In this document: piece after piece, positions 26,784 through 35,978 of the stretch | Position numbering within the stretch: position 1 is the first letter of the stretch | How the letters are laid out: each line of letters starts with the position of its first letter | NCBI RefSeq assembly: GCF_013177735.1 | Contig: NZ_WOEZ01000180.1 | Location: 1 to 64,000, forward strand | Length of the DNA: 64,000 nt | DNA from: Paraburkholderia elongata | GTDB lineage: Bacteria; Pseudomonadota; Gammaproteobacteria; Burkholderiales; Burkholderiaceae | Direction of reading: 5' to 3' | The notes under the pieces: model-generated | Told to the model about the DNA's origin: nothing | The model's input: only the letters and a program-made list of their open reading frames with translations | Database searches by the model: none | Made by a program: the position numbers and the translations under genes

Positions 26784-27641
26784 TTACAGCCAGTACACGA
26801 CGACGTACAGCCCAAGCCACACGACGTCCACAAAGTGCCAGTACCAGGCGGCGCCTTCGAATGCAAAGTGATGCTCCGCAGTGAAGTGGCCGCGGATCAT
26901 CCGCACCAGCACCACAGCGAGCATCGTGCCGCCGAGGAACACGTGGAAACCGTGGAAGCCCGTCAGCAGGAAGAACGTCGAACCGTACACACCCGAGGCC
27001 AGCGTCAGGTTCAGTTCGTTGTACGCGTGGAAATACTCGAAGCCTTGCAGGAACAGGAAGGAGACGCCGAGCACCAGCGTAGCCGCCAGCCAGATGATCG
27101 CCTTCTTGCGGTGATCTTCACGCAGCGCGTGGTGCGAAACCGTCAACGTAGCACCAGACGACAGCAGCAGCGCCGTGTTGATAGTCGGCACCGGCCACGG
27201 CTGCATCGACTTGAAGGTCGAGACCAGCGCTGCTGGACCGTTGTTCGGCCACACCGCCGAGAAATCCGGCCAGATCAGCTTGTAGTCGAGGCTGCCGAGC
27301 TGATGCAGCGCGATTTCGCGTGCATAGAACAGCGCGCCGAAGAAAGCACCGAAGAACATCACTTCGGAGAAGATGAACCAGCTCATGCTCCAACGGTACG
27401 ACTTGTCGACATTCTTGCCGTACATACCGCCTTCGGATTCTGCGATCGCGTCGCCGAACCAGTGCCACAACGTATAAAGCAGCCACAGCAGACCGGCGAC
27501 AACGCCGAGCGGTGCCCAGTCATGGTCGTTGATCCAGGCCGCAAGCGATCCGAGCATGACCAGCAATCCGACCGCGGCGCTGATCGGATGCCGCGACGGA
27601 TGCGGTACGAAATAGTACGGGCTCTCGTTTTGACCGCTCAT
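26784..27641 (-). CDS. ctaE: Cytochrome c oxidase subunit III
   Basis: A 285-residue, seven-helix subunit of the aa3 oxidase. Characteristic stretches: PSRHPISAAVGLLVMLGSLAAWIN, WFIFSEVMFFGAFFGALFYAREI, LLSSGATLTVSHHALRE, LTGFHGFHVFLGGTMLAVVLVRMIRGHF and the C-terminal GAAWYWHFVDVVWLGLYVVVYWL. Last structural gene of the oxidase operon on this strand. Confidence 0.97.
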   Translation of the reverse strand: MSGQNESPYYFVPHPSRHPISAAVGLLVMLGSLAAWINDHDWAPLGVVAGLLWLLYTLWHWFGDAIAESEGGMYGKNVDKSYRWSMSWFIFSEVMFFGAFFGALFYAREIALHQLGSLDYKLIWPDFSAVWPNNGPAALVSTFKSMQPWPVPTINTALLLSSGATLTVSHHALREDHRKKAIIWLAATLVLGVSFLFLQGFEYFHAYNELNLTLASGVYGSTFFLLTGFHGFHVFLGGTMLAVVLVRMIRGHFTAEHHFAFEGAAWYWHFVDVVWLGLYVVVYWL

Positions 27642-27782
27642 TCTTGATTCTCCACTTCAGTCCAGTTGTTCCGGAATCTCCGGCTGTATCTTCGGCGGCG
27701 CGTCGATACCGCACCGCTTCACTCTAATTCGTGGGCTCTGGTTCGCCCTGTACTACGCGTGCGCCTGCCGGCTCAACCCACC

Positions 27783-27992
27783 TCAACCGACTACGGCTCG
27801 CACGATCAGGATCAACACGCCGATGAAAATGGCCGCACAGATCAATGCCGCCACGATCACATGCAGCGGGTTCAGCTGCGTGGCGTCCGCTTCCAGATCA
27901 CGACGCTTGCGCACCCCGAAAAACGACCAGAACACGGCTTTCATCGACTGGCCGAAACTGCTCTTGCGCGGGCCGCCGCTGTTTTCGCTCAT
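27783..27992 (-). CDS. DUF2970 small membrane protein
   Basis: A 69-residue protein with a conserved amphipathic segment SFGQSMKAVFWSFFGVRKRRDLE and one C-terminal helix (VIVAALICAAIFIGVLILIV). This DUF2970 pattern is typical of small proteins lying between ctaG and ctaE. Start MSENSGG (27992) fits the family; an upstream in-frame start exists at 28019. Function unknown, presumably oxidase assembly. Confidence 0.82.
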   Translation of the reverse strand: MSENSGGPRKSSFGQSMKAVFWSFFGVRKRRDLEADATQLNPLHVIVAALICAAIFIGVLILIVRAVVG

Positions 27993-28025
27993 TAAGTCTT
28001 CTTCCTTCGCCCGCGGCAAAAACCG

Positions 28026-28640
28026 TCAGGCGGGATTGGCGGTGGTTGCCGCCGTATTGGCCGTGGGTGATGCGCCCCCGGCCGTCGCCGCTGCCGGCGT
28101 ATTCAACTCAAAGAACGTGTACGACAACGTGATCGTTTTCACATCCTTCGGCAACTTCGGGTCGACCACGAACACCACCGGCAACCGCTTCGTCTGATTC
28201 GCAGTCAAAGTCTGCTGCGTAAAGCAAAAACACTCGATCTTCTTGAAGTACTCGGTGGCCTGCTTCGGCGCGTAGCTCGGAATGGCCTGCGCCTGAATCG
28301 TGCGCGCCTGTTCGTTGCTGACTTCGTACATCACTGTCGTCACTTCGCCCGGATGCACGTCGAGACTGCGCTGCTCCGGCTTGAAACCCAGCGGGCCTCG
28401 CGCGTTCGCATCGAATTCGATCGAAATCGTGCGACTCATGTCGACCTGCGTATTCTTCGCCTCGCGCGCCGTGGCATCGCGCTGCACGAGGTTGTTGATG
28501 CCGGTAATCTGGCAGATCGCGCGGTACATCGGCACCAGCGCAAAACCAAAACCAAACATCATCAACGCGACGACGAACAGCTTGATCAACATCGAACGGT
28601 TAAAAGAGCGATCGGCCTGAGCCGGCGGTTGCGTCGACAT
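28026..28640 (-). CDS. ctaG: Cytochrome c oxidase assembly protein CtaG (Cox11)
   Basis: A 204-residue copper chaperone for the CuB site of subunit I. A membrane anchor (KLFVVALMMFGFGFALVPMYRAIC) precedes the periplasmic immunoglobulin-like domain with the copper-binding IECFCFTQQTL motif and LPVVFVVDPKLPKDVKTITLSYTFFELN. The Ala/Thr-rich tail (after about 185) is a local extension. Sits between the small assembly gene and DUF2970. Confidence 0.95.
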   Translation of the reverse strand: MSTQPPAQADRSFNRSMLIKLFVVALMMFGFGFALVPMYRAICQITGINNLVQRDATAREAKNTQVDMSRTISIEFDANARGPLGFKPEQRSLDVHPGEVTTVMYEVSNEQARTIQAQAIPSYAPKQATEYFKKIECFCFTQQTLTANQTKRLPVVFVVDPKLPKDVKTITLSYTFFELNTPAAATAGGASPTANTAATTANPA

Positions 28641-28682
28641 CTCAATCCTCAACAATCCTGCGCGCAGACTTGAACCACTGCG

Positions 28683-28817
28683 TCAGGCGAACCACTTCTG
28701 ATGAATGATGACGCTCGCAAAAAACGCCGCGGCGATGACAAACATCACGATACCGATCCGCCGGTTGCCCGCGCGAATCTGCTCGGGTGTACGTCTCTCT
28801 TGAGGATTGCGCGTCAT
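28683..28817 (-). CDS. Cytochrome oxidase small assembly protein (44 aa)
   Basis: A 44-residue protein: hydrophilic start with NPQERRTPEQIRAGNRR, then one helix (IGIVMFVIAAAFFASVII) and HQKWFA. The start is the ATG at 28817. The pattern TPEQIRAGNRR plus helix is that of the tiny proteins annotated as oxidase small assembly proteins between ctaD and ctaG in Betaproteobacteria. It is too short for most gene finders. Function unproven. Confidence 0.75.
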   Translation of the reverse strand: MTRNPQERRTPEQIRAGNRRIGIVMFVIAAAFFASVIIHQKWFA

Positions 28818-28934
28818 GCTCGTCTATCTGAATACTTTCGTGACTACAGGGTGCCGCCACTGCTCGCGTGGCTGCCCGGTTCTGGCGGCGACTTACACGC
28901 CACCGCCGGAACCGGCAACCTCACTGAACGCCGA

Positions 28935-30548
28935 TTACTCGACGGTCGGCGGGTGTTCAAACGTGTGGAACGGAGCCGGGCTCGGCACGGTCCATTCGAG
29001 GCCAGTTGCGCCGTCCCACGGCTTGTCGCCTGCTTTTTCGTGCTCGTCGCCGCCACGGTAGGCCGGCAGCGCGACTGCGAACAGGAAGTACACCTGTGCA
29101 AGACCGAAGCCGAAAGCACCGATCGAGATGACCTGGTTCCAGTCCGTGAACTGTGCCGGGTAGTCAGCGTAACGACGCGGCATACCTGCGAGACCGACAA
29201 AGTGCATCGGCAGGAACGCGAGGTTGAAGAAGAACATCGACGCCCAGAAGTGAATCTTGCCGCGCGTTTCGTTGTACATCCAGCCGGTCCACTTCGGCGA
29301 CCAGTAGTACCACCCGGAGAACAGCGCGAACAGCGACCCCGCAACCAGCACGTAGTGGAAGTGCGCCACCACGAAATAAGTACCGTGATACTGGATGTCG
29401 AGCGGCGCCATAGCGAGCATCAGGCCCGACAGACCGCCGAACGTGAACACCAGCAGGAAGCCGACCGCGAACAGCATCGGCGTCTCAAAGCTCAGCGAAC
29501 CGCGCCACATCGTCGCGACCCAGTTGAACACCTTCACACCCGTCGGCACGGCGATCAGCATCGTCGCGTACATGAAGAACAGCTGGCCCGTCACCGGCAT
29601 GCCGGTTGCGAACATGTGGTGCGCCCAGACCATGAACGACAGAATCGCGATCGACGAGGTTGCGTACACCATCGAGCTATAGCCGAACAGCGGCTTGCGC
29701 GAGAACGCCGGGATCACCTGCGACACGATCCCGAACGCCGGCAAGATCATGATGTACACCTCGGGGTGCCCGAAGAACCAGAAAATATGCTGGTACATCA
29801 CCGGGTCGCCGCCGCCTGCCGCGTTGAAGAACGACGTGCCGAAGTGGCGATCGAACAGCACCATGGTGATCGCGCCTGCCAGAACCGGCATCACGGCGAT
29901 CAGCAGGTACGCGGTGATCAGCCACGTCCAGACGAACATCGGCATCTTCATCAGCGTGAGGCCAGGCGCGCGCATGTTCAGGATCGTCACAACGATGTTG
30001 ATCCCGCCCATGATCGACGAAGCGCCCATCAAGTGGACCGCGAAAATCGCGAAGTCCATGCCCGGGCCCATTTGCGTGGACAGCGGCGCGTACAGCGTCC
30101 AGCCTGCGGCGGTCGCGCCGCCCGGCGAGAAGAACGAACCGACCAGCAGAACAGCAGCCACCGGCAGCAGCCAGAAGCTGAAGTTGTTCATCCGCGCGAA
30201 TGCCATGTCCGATGCGCCGATCTGCAGCGGCACCATCCAGTTCGCGAAGCCGACGAACGCCGGCATGATCGCGCCGAACACCATGATCAGGCCGTGCATG
30301 GTGGTCAACTGGTTGAAGAACTCGGGACGCATGATCTGCAGACCCGGCTCGAACAGTTCGGCACGGATCATCAGCGCCATCACGCCCCCGGAGAGGAACA
30401 TGGTGAACGAGAAGATCAGGTACAGCGTACCGATGTCCTTGTGATTGGTTGCGAACAGCCAACGACGCCAGCCATGCGGCGTTTCGTGGGCGTGTTCGCC
30501 GTGTACGTGCTCGTGGCCCGCGACTACATCGTGTCCGATGCTAGACAT
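28935..30548 (-). CDS. ctaD: Cytochrome c oxidase subunit I
   Basis: The 537-residue catalytic subunit of the aa3 haem-copper oxidase with twelve helices and the A-family proton channels. Visible: haem ligand in TTMHGLIMVFGAIMP, the CuB His-Tyr crosslink region HPEVYIMILPAFGIVSQVI, the His pair in WAHHMFATGM, and HFHYVLVAGSLFALFSGWYYW. The N-terminus is cytoplasmic with HGWRRWLFATNHKDIGTLY. Follows ctaC by 44 bp. Confidence 0.97.
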   Translation of the reverse strand: MSSIGHDVVAGHEHVHGEHAHETPHGWRRWLFATNHKDIGTLYLIFSFTMFLSGGVMALMIRAELFEPGLQIMRPEFFNQLTTMHGLIMVFGAIMPAFVGFANWMVPLQIGASDMAFARMNNFSFWLLPVAAVLLVGSFFSPGGATAAGWTLYAPLSTQMGPGMDFAIFAVHLMGASSIMGGINIVVTILNMRAPGLTLMKMPMFVWTWLITAYLLIAVMPVLAGAITMVLFDRHFGTSFFNAAGGGDPVMYQHIFWFFGHPEVYIMILPAFGIVSQVIPAFSRKPLFGYSSMVYATSSIAILSFMVWAHHMFATGMPVTGQLFFMYATMLIAVPTGVKVFNWVATMWRGSLSFETPMLFAVGFLLVFTFGGLSGLMLAMAPLDIQYHGTYFVVAHFHYVLVAGSLFALFSGWYYWSPKWTGWMYNETRGKIHFWASMFFFNLAFLPMHFVGLAGMPRRYADYPAQFTDWNQVISIGAFGFGLAQVYFLFAVALPAYRGGDEHEKAGDKPWDGATGLEWTVPSPAPFHTFEHPPTVE

Positions 30549-30592
30549 GACAATCTCCTAATGCGAATACTGCGGTGCTGACCATGAACACG

Positions 30593-32194
30593 TCAGGCAG
30601 CCGGGCTGATCTGGACACGCCGGGCTTCTTTCGCGTCGCCGCCGCCCGTGATCGTTTCCGGCTTTTTCAAAATAATGTGGTCTTCGGCAATGCCGGCTGC
30701 TTTCAGCGCGTCGCGCACGGCTTCGGCACGCGTCTTCGCGAGCTTCGCGTTGACTTCGGCAGAGCCGGTGGCGTCGGTGAAGCCCGACAGCGTGAACTTG
30801 GCGTCCGGGTGCGCTTTCGCGTAGGCCACGGCCGCGTCGACCGCCGCTTTCGCGTCGGCCGGCAGCGTGCTCTTGCCGGTGTCGAAGTAGATGCTCGCCG
30901 GGAATGCTTGCGCTGCTGCCGCGCTGTCCGAACCGGCCGCAGCCGCTTGCGCACCGGAGGCAGGCGCTGCGCCCGAAGCCGCTTCTGCGCCGCTGGCTGC
31001 CGCGCCGGCGGTGGCGAGATGATCGCCACCTTCCGGCAGCTTGCCGTTACGGGCGTCCAGCATTTGCTTCGGCTGGAGAATGTCGCCGGTGTGGTTGCCC
31101 CACGAGTTACGTTCGTACGTGATGACCGAAGCGATTTCGACGTCGTTCAACGTCGGCGCCCACGAAGGCATCGCGTTCTTACCTTTCAGCACCAGACTCA
31201 CGTGCTCGGCGATCGGACCGTTGGCGATCTTGCTGCCGTCCAGCGCCGGGAATGCGCCTGCGCCCTTGCCGGTCGGCTGGTGGCAGACCGCGCAGTTCGC
31301 TGCGTACACCTTGCCGCCGCGCTCCATCAACTCGGCCATCGTGTAGGTCTTGTTCGGATCGTCCTGGCCGGCGGCCATTTTCTGCTTCTGCACATCGACC
31401 CACTTCGCGTAGTCGTCTGCCGACAGCACTTCGACCACCACCGGCATGAACGCGTGTTCCTTGCCGCACAGTTCGGTACAGAAGCCGCGGAACGTGCCGA
31501 TCTTGTCAGCCTTGAACCACGTGTCGCGCACGAAACCCGGAATCGCATCCTGCTTCACGCCGAAAGCCGGCACGTACCAGGAGTGGACCACGTCGTTCGC
31601 GGTGGTGATGATGCGAATTTTCTTGTCGACCGGGACGACGAGCGGATTGTCGACTTCCTGCAGATACGTGGTGGAAATCGGCATGCGGCCATCGGTTTCC
31701 GCACGCGGCGTGGCCAGCGTGGACAGGAAGCTGATGCCCTCACCCGGACCCTTCACGTAGTCGTAGCCCCACTTCCACTGGTAGCCGGTGACCTTGACGG
31801 TGAGGTCGGCGTTCGTGGTGTCCTTCATCGCGACGACGGTCTTGGTGGCGGGGAGCGCCATCAGCACGACGATGACGAACGGCACGATCGTCCAGATGAT
31901 TTCGACGGTGGTGCTTTCGTGGAAATTCGCAGCCTTGTGGCCCTTCGATTTGCGGTGAGCAAAGATCGAATAGAACATCACTGCGAACACGCCGATGAAG
32001 ATCACCGTGCACAGGATCAGCATGAACGTGTGGAGGCTGTAGAGCTCCTCAGCGATTTTCGTCGCCGGCGGCTGGAGATTGATCTCGTTGACGGCAGGGC
32101 CGCCCGGAACATCGCCCACTGCCAGGGCCGCACCGGCGAAAAGCAGTCCGCTCATCGCCAGCACGCCCATGAGGGCTCGCTTGATTGTTTTCAT
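30593..32194 (-). CDS. ctaC: Cytochrome c oxidase subunit II with cytochrome c and OmpA-like domains
   Basis: A 533-residue three-part protein. Signal peptide about 1-25; two helices (LHTFMLILCTVIFIGVFAVMFYSI and VEIIWTIVPFVIVVLMALPA); CuA domain with VHSWYVPAFGVKQDA and FCTELCGKEHAFM; a cytochrome c domain with haem site CAVCH and axial Met in KNAMPSWA; an Ala/Ser-rich linker; and a C-terminal OmpA-like domain (IYFDTGKSTLPADAKAAVDAAVAYA, LSGFTDATGSAEVNAKLAKTRAEAVRDAL). The cytochrome c fusion (caa3-like) is common in this group; the OmpA tail is less usual and might anchor the complex to peptidoglycan. AAGGAAG precedes ATG 32194. Confidence 0.95.
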   Translation of the reverse strand: MKTIKRALMGVLAMSGLLFAGAALAVGDVPGGPAVNEINLQPPATKIAEELYSLHTFMLILCTVIFIGVFAVMFYSIFAHRKSKGHKAANFHESTTVEIIWTIVPFVIVVLMALPATKTVVAMKDTTNADLTVKVTGYQWKWGYDYVKGPGEGISFLSTLATPRAETDGRMPISTTYLQEVDNPLVVPVDKKIRIITTANDVVHSWYVPAFGVKQDAIPGFVRDTWFKADKIGTFRGFCTELCGKEHAFMPVVVEVLSADDYAKWVDVQKQKMAAGQDDPNKTYTMAELMERGGKVYAANCAVCHQPTGKGAGAFPALDGSKIANGPIAEHVSLVLKGKNAMPSWAPTLNDVEIASVITYERNSWGNHTGDILQPKQMLDARNGKLPEGGDHLATAGAAASGAEAASGAAPASGAQAAAAGSDSAAAAQAFPASIYFDTGKSTLPADAKAAVDAAVAYAKAHPDAKFTLSGFTDATGSAEVNAKLAKTRAEAVRDALKAAGIAEDHIILKKPETITGGGDAKEARRVQISPAA

Positions 32195-32284
32195 AGCTTC
32201 CTTACCCAAAATTTCCATTCAAACCCTCGACCCCGCTGGCAGGCTGTCTCGCGCCCCCCGTGAACGCCGCGCGTCTCAACACGT

Positions 32285-32758
32285 CTAACACCGCGTGAGC
32301 CACATACGCAGTTCGCTTGCGAACTGCGCGCGCCGATGCTGCGCGAGATGTTGCCCGATCATGATCGTCTGGCCGCGCGAGACCAGTTTGATCTGGTCAC
32401 GCGGCGTTGCGCCCGGTTCGATCCGCACCCAGCGCGGATTGAATTCGAACTGCGTGAGCTCATCGGCGCTGACCTGCTCGATCACGAGCCGGTTCTGAAA
32501 CAGCCGGACGCGCTCGTAATCGACAGCATGACGCGCATATATGGCAAATGCGATGCCCACCGCAAGCAATTCGATACCGGTGAACGGCAACACCAGCCAG
32601 GCGCCGACCAGAACCAGCATGAAAGCAATTGCCAACGAGAACAACGCAAGCGACACGTAGAAACATACAAACTGCCGCGGCGAAATCGAACAGTTGCGTT
32701 TCATCGTCCAGTCTTTGAGAACTGGTTCTGAATCCGCCAGCAGATCTGATGCTTCCAT
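32285..32758 (-). CDS. DUF2244 membrane protein
   Basis: A 157-residue protein with two close helices (FVCFYVSLALFSLAIAFMLVLVGAWLVLPFTGIELLAVGIAFAIYARH) and a cytoplasmic tail containing FEFNPRWVRIE and the QTIMIGQHL region typical of DUF2244. A strong AGGAGG lies 5 nt before ATG 32758. It immediately precedes ctaC and is probably the first gene of the oxidase operon; the family is regularly linked to cta genes. Confidence 0.85.
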   Translation of the reverse strand: MEASDLLADSEPVLKDWTMKRNCSISPRQFVCFYVSLALFSLAIAFMLVLVGAWLVLPFTGIELLAVGIAFAIYARHAVDYERVRLFQNRLVIEQVSADELTQFEFNPRWVRIEPGATPRDQIKLVSRGQTIMIGQHLAQHRRAQFASELRMWLTRC

Positions 32759-32914
32759 CGCTGCCTCCTGCCGACCGTCACCAATCGCCGCCTGCGGCCA
32801 TGGCTCGCGACCGCTGACCGGCCACTCGATTCCCCGCCGCGTTACGTCATATTGCAGCCCTGTGCCTCGGGCCTGCCGCCCCAAATGTGGGAACTCCGGG
32901 CGACAAACTGACGC

Positions 32915-32943
32915 ATTATAGGCGCGATCCATAGCATCCACAA
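32915..32943 (-). promoter_or_regulatory. Candidate promoter of the cta operon
   Basis: On the minus strand, TTGTGG, a 17-bp spacer and a perfect TATAAT, about 155 bp upstream of the DUF2244 start. The remainder of 32759-33071 holds no gene I can support. Confidence 0.5.
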
Positions 32944-33071
32944 GCAAGCCTCAATCGGCTCACAAGCCAGATGCGACAAGCCTCCGCGCCGTTTTGACGC
33001 AGCTTTCGCGCGTCTTTTGAAGCGGTAATTTCAGACATAACAGATGTCCTCTTTACCACTTCATTGATTCC

Positions 33072-34037
33072 TTACCGAGTCCTCGACGAACCTCGCCCGA
33101 TGTCTTCGATCCGCACGATCCCATGACCTTCGGCTGTGGTACGCGGCACGGCTTTCCAGGCGTGGCCGTAGATCACTTCGAAGGTCAGCGCGATCGTGCC
33201 GTCGGCGCGCCGACGGGCTTCGAGCGCTGCCAGCAAAGCCTTGTGCAGCCTACGCGCGACGGCATTCGAGGCAGCCTCGCGCTCGAACGGATAAGCGCCC
33301 CAGCGGCGCACGTCCGCGAGCAGCGACTCGGGCGACTTATACGTAACAGTGAGTGTTTCCTGGTCCATCACTGGAATCTCGAAACCGCTCTCGACCAGCA
33401 TGTCCCCAAGGTCATGCATGTCGACAAAGTCGATCACATGCTTGCGCGAAGCAACGCCGTGCGCGGCCTCGACCTCGGCGTAGGCGCCGCGCAATTCCTT
33501 CAGCGAATCGGGACCGAGCGTGCTGAACATCAGCAGGCCGTTCACTTTCAGCACCCGTTGCCACTCAGGAAACACAAGGTCGGGCCGCGAGTGCCAGTGC
33601 AGGGCGAGATTGGACCAGATGAATTCGAAGGCGCCGGCCGCGAACGGGAGCGCCGAGAAGTCGGCCTGCGCGAAACGCGGACCGCGGGCGCCGAGCGCCT
33701 TGCCGAGCGTGGCCGGCAGAAAGCGCCGCCAGCTCGTGTCGCCGGAATCGTGACGCAGCGCGCGGCTGAGCATTCCGTGCGACAGGTCGGTGCCAAACAC
33801 CGGCGCCTCGGGGAAGCGTTCGCGCAATGCGGGGATGTCTTCGCCCGCACCGCAACCGGCGTCGAGCACGCTCGCCGGCGTAACCTTGATGTAGTCGAGG
33901 CGCTCGCGCATACGCTGCGCGATCTCGCGCGGCAGGAACGCGACGTTGTCGAAGGTCGCCGCACGGCGGTCGAAAATCTGCCGGAGGCGCCGGGAATCAT
34001 AGGCCGGACGGCCAGATTGAGACGAAGTTGGGGGCAT
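33072..34037 (-). CDS. SAM-dependent methyltransferase, BioC-like
   Basis: A 321-residue class I methyltransferase. SAM-binding motifs: VLDAGCGAGEDIPALRERFPEAPVFGTDLSHGML near residues 50-82 and FAQADFSALPFAAGAFEFIWSNLALHWHSRPDLVFPEWQRVL near 117-160. The LHWHSRPD segment and overall layout match the BioC/malonyl-ACP O-methyltransferase branch, which starts biotin pimeloyl synthesis, but no other bio gene is nearby so the assignment is tentative. A longer start at 34088 is possible; it would overlap a TATACT sequence that could instead be a promoter. Divergent from comF. Confidence 0.75.
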   Translation of the reverse strand: MPPTSSQSGRPAYDSRRLRQIFDRRAATFDNVAFLPREIAQRMRERLDYIKVTPASVLDAGCGAGEDIPALRERFPEAPVFGTDLSHGMLSRALRHDSGDTSWRRFLPATLGKALGARGPRFAQADFSALPFAAGAFEFIWSNLALHWHSRPDLVFPEWQRVLKVNGLLMFSTLGPDSLKELRGAYAEVEAAHGVASRKHVIDFVDMHDLGDMLVESGFEIPVMDQETLTVTYKSPESLLADVRRWGAYPFEREAASNAVARRLHKALLAALEARRRADGTIALTFEVIYGHAWKAVPRTTAEGHGIVRIEDIGRGSSRTR

Positions 34038-34121
34038 GGGTGTCGTACTGGCGTAGAGCACGAAGTATACTCGCTCGCTTCCGTCCATTCAGCGTGAAAG
34101 GCCTTCGCGGGCGGTCCAGTC

Positions 34122-34916
34122 ATGCCATTCCGAAAAAATTCCTCGTCTCCCGGCAGCTCGAACGCATGTTTTGCACACTTTAAGCGCGCCTTGTATTCGG
34201 CATGGCCGCATGTGATGCACGTCGCGCTACCGAACCTGTGCGCACTGTGCGGCAATTTGTCGCATAAGACGCTGTGTGCCGGTTGTGATGAGACGTATTG
34301 GAACGAAGGCAGGTTGCGTTGCACGGTATGCGCGGTCCCTTTGTCCGGAATGCGCGGGGCGGGTCACGCGCAATATCGCTGCGCGGATTGCGCAGGCGAG
34401 CCGCCGCCGTTCGAGGCGACCTTTGCTCTAGCCGATTACCGCCAGCCGCTCGACGCCTTGGCACTCGGCCTGAAATTCCGCGCCCGGCTGATGCTGGCAC
34501 ACGAGTTCGCACAACGCCTCGTGCGTCTCGCAGAGGACACCTGGGTAAGCGCGTCAGAAAAACCCGATGTGCTCGCACCCGTGCCGCTGGCCAACAAACG
34601 TCTTACCGAGCGCGGCTACAACCAGGCCTGGCAGATTGCCAAGCCTTTGGCCCGCGCGCTGAATGTGCACAGCGACGCCACCCTGCTGCATCGCGTGATC
34701 CACACCGCGCCGCAATCACGGCTCGACCTGGACGCGCGCCGGTTGAACGTAGGCCGTGCGTTCCAGGTCGTCAAACCGGTGCAAGGCCTGCATGTCGGCA
34801 TCGTCGATGATGTGATGACGACCGGCGCGACGCTCGAAGCGCTGGCGCGTACGCTCAAAGCTGCCGGTGCGCGGCGCGTCACCAACTTCATCGCGCTGCG
34901 TACGCCGAAAAACTAG
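34122..34916 (+). CDS. comF: ComF-family phosphoribosyltransferase
   Basis: A 264-residue protein with an N-terminal zinc-ribbon-like part (CALCGNLSHKTLCAGC, CTVCAVPL, CADCAGEPPPF) and a phosphoribosyltransferase domain (LAPVPLANKRLTERGYNQAWQIAKPLA, VGIVDDVMTTGATLEALARTLKAAGA, the PRPP loop). ComF is required for DNA uptake in naturally transformable bacteria. In this genome comM is broken, so the competence route may be reduced. Downstream trmL follows after 18 bp. Confidence 0.9.
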   Translation: MPFRKNSSSPGSSNACFAHFKRALYSAWPHVMHVALPNLCALCGNLSHKTLCAGCDETYWNEGRLRCTVCAVPLSGMRGAGHAQYRCADCAGEPPPFEATFALADYRQPLDALALGLKFRARLMLAHEFAQRLVRLAEDTWVSASEKPDVLAPVPLANKRLTERGYNQAWQIAKPLARALNVHSDATLLHRVIHTAPQSRLDLDARRLNVGRAFQVVKPVQGLHVGIVDDVMTTGATLEALARTLKAAGARRVTNFIALRTPKN

Positions 34917-34934
34917 TCTCTACCTGAAGCCATC

Positions 34935-35405
34935 ATGTTCAATGTCGTTCTCGTCGAACCGGAAATCCCGCCGAACACCGGCAACGTCATACGCCTGTGC
35001 GCCAACACCGGCGCGCGGCTGCATCTGATCGAGCCGCTCGGCTTTCCGCTCGACGACGCCAAGTTGCGTCGCGCCGGACTCGACTATCACGAGTATGCGC
35101 AGATGAACGTGCATCCCAATTGGGCAGCGTTCGTCGCCAAAGAAGCGCCCGATCCAGCGCGAATGTTCGCCTTCACCACCCGTGGCTCGGGCCGGTTTCA
35201 CGAGCATGCGTTTCAGTCCGGCGACTGGTTCGTGTTCGGCGCCGAAACGCGCGGCCTGCCTGACACGGTGCTCGATCAATTCGCCAACGAACAACGCGTG
35301 CGTCTGCCGATGCGGCCGGGCAACCGCAGCCTGAATCTGTCGAATACCGTCGCCGTGGTCGTGTTCGAAGCGTGGCGTCAGACCGGCTTCGACGGCGGCG
35401 CCTGA
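34935..35405 (+). CDS. trmL: tRNA (cytidine/uridine-34 2'-O)-methyltransferase TrmL
   Basis: A 156-residue SPOUT-fold enzyme that 2'-O-methylates the wobble base of tRNA-Leu. Knot motifs are clear: NVVLVEPEIPPNTGNVIRLCANTGARLHLIEPLGFPLDD at the N-terminus, FVFGAETRGLPDTVLDQF and RLPMRPGNRSLNLSNTVAVVVFEAWRQ at the C-terminus. Full length. Its end overlaps the convergent macrodomain gene by 28 bp. Confidence 0.95.
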   Translation: MFNVVLVEPEIPPNTGNVIRLCANTGARLHLIEPLGFPLDDAKLRRAGLDYHEYAQMNVHPNWAAFVAKEAPDPARMFAFTTRGSGRFHEHAFQSGDWFVFGAETRGLPDTVLDQFANEQRVRLPMRPGNRSLNLSNTVAVVVFEAWRQTGFDGGA

Positions 35406-35926
35406 CGGCGTTCCAATTCAGCTTCGTAAAGCGCGAGCATGGCGCCGTCGAAACAGGCGAACATCACGTGCTCGATCTTCGGGGTGCGCGGCAAAGTGTC
35501 GAGCACGGTGCCCACAGCGATCTGCACAGCTTCATTGGCCGGAAAATGGTAGATGCCGCAACTAATCGCGGGAAACGCAATGCTTGTGCAATGCGCTTGA
35601 TGCGCGACCTCGAGCGAGCGCTGATAGCAGGAGGCAAGCAGGTCCGCCTCGCCGCGCGCACCACCCTGCCAAACCGGGCCGACCGCATGGATCACGTGTT
35701 TGGCCGGCAATTGGTAGCCGCGGGTGATTTTCGCATCGCCGGTCGCGCAGCCGCGGAGCGCCTCGCACTCACGCACCAATTCCTTGCCGGCAGCGCGGTG
35801 AATCGCGCCATCCACGCCGCCTCCACCTAGCAACGAAGTATTCGCGGCGTTGACAATCGCATCCACGGCAAGTGTGGTGATGTCGACCACGCGCGCGTCT
35901 AGCGTGCAATTGTTGAAACTGAGCAT
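35378..35926 (-). CDS. ymdB: O-acetyl-ADP-ribose deacetylase (macrodomain, MacroD type)
   Basis: A 182-residue single macrodomain that hydrolyses O-acetyl-ADP-ribose or mono-ADP-ribose esters. Key segments: VDAIVNAANTSLLGGGGVDGAIHRAAG (ADP-ribose binding, catalytic Asn/Asp loop), GDAKITRGYQLPAKHVIHAVGPVW and AFPAISCGIYHFPANEAVQIA. ATG 35926 fits the family start MLSFNNCTL-type. Stands alone upstream of gpsA's terminator. Confidence 0.92.
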   Translation of the reverse strand: MLSFNNCTLDARVVDITTLAVDAIVNAANTSLLGGGGVDGAIHRAAGKELVRECEALRGCATGDAKITRGYQLPAKHVIHAVGPVWQGGARGEADLLASCYQRSLEVAHQAHCTSIAFPAISCGIYHFPANEAVQIAVGTVLDTLPRTPKIEHVMFACFDGAMLALYEAELERRQAPPSKPV

Positions 35927-35978
35927 GGGAACCTCGCTGGTCCGAAGCGTCGATAAAACGTGGACAGCGATAGCGGGC

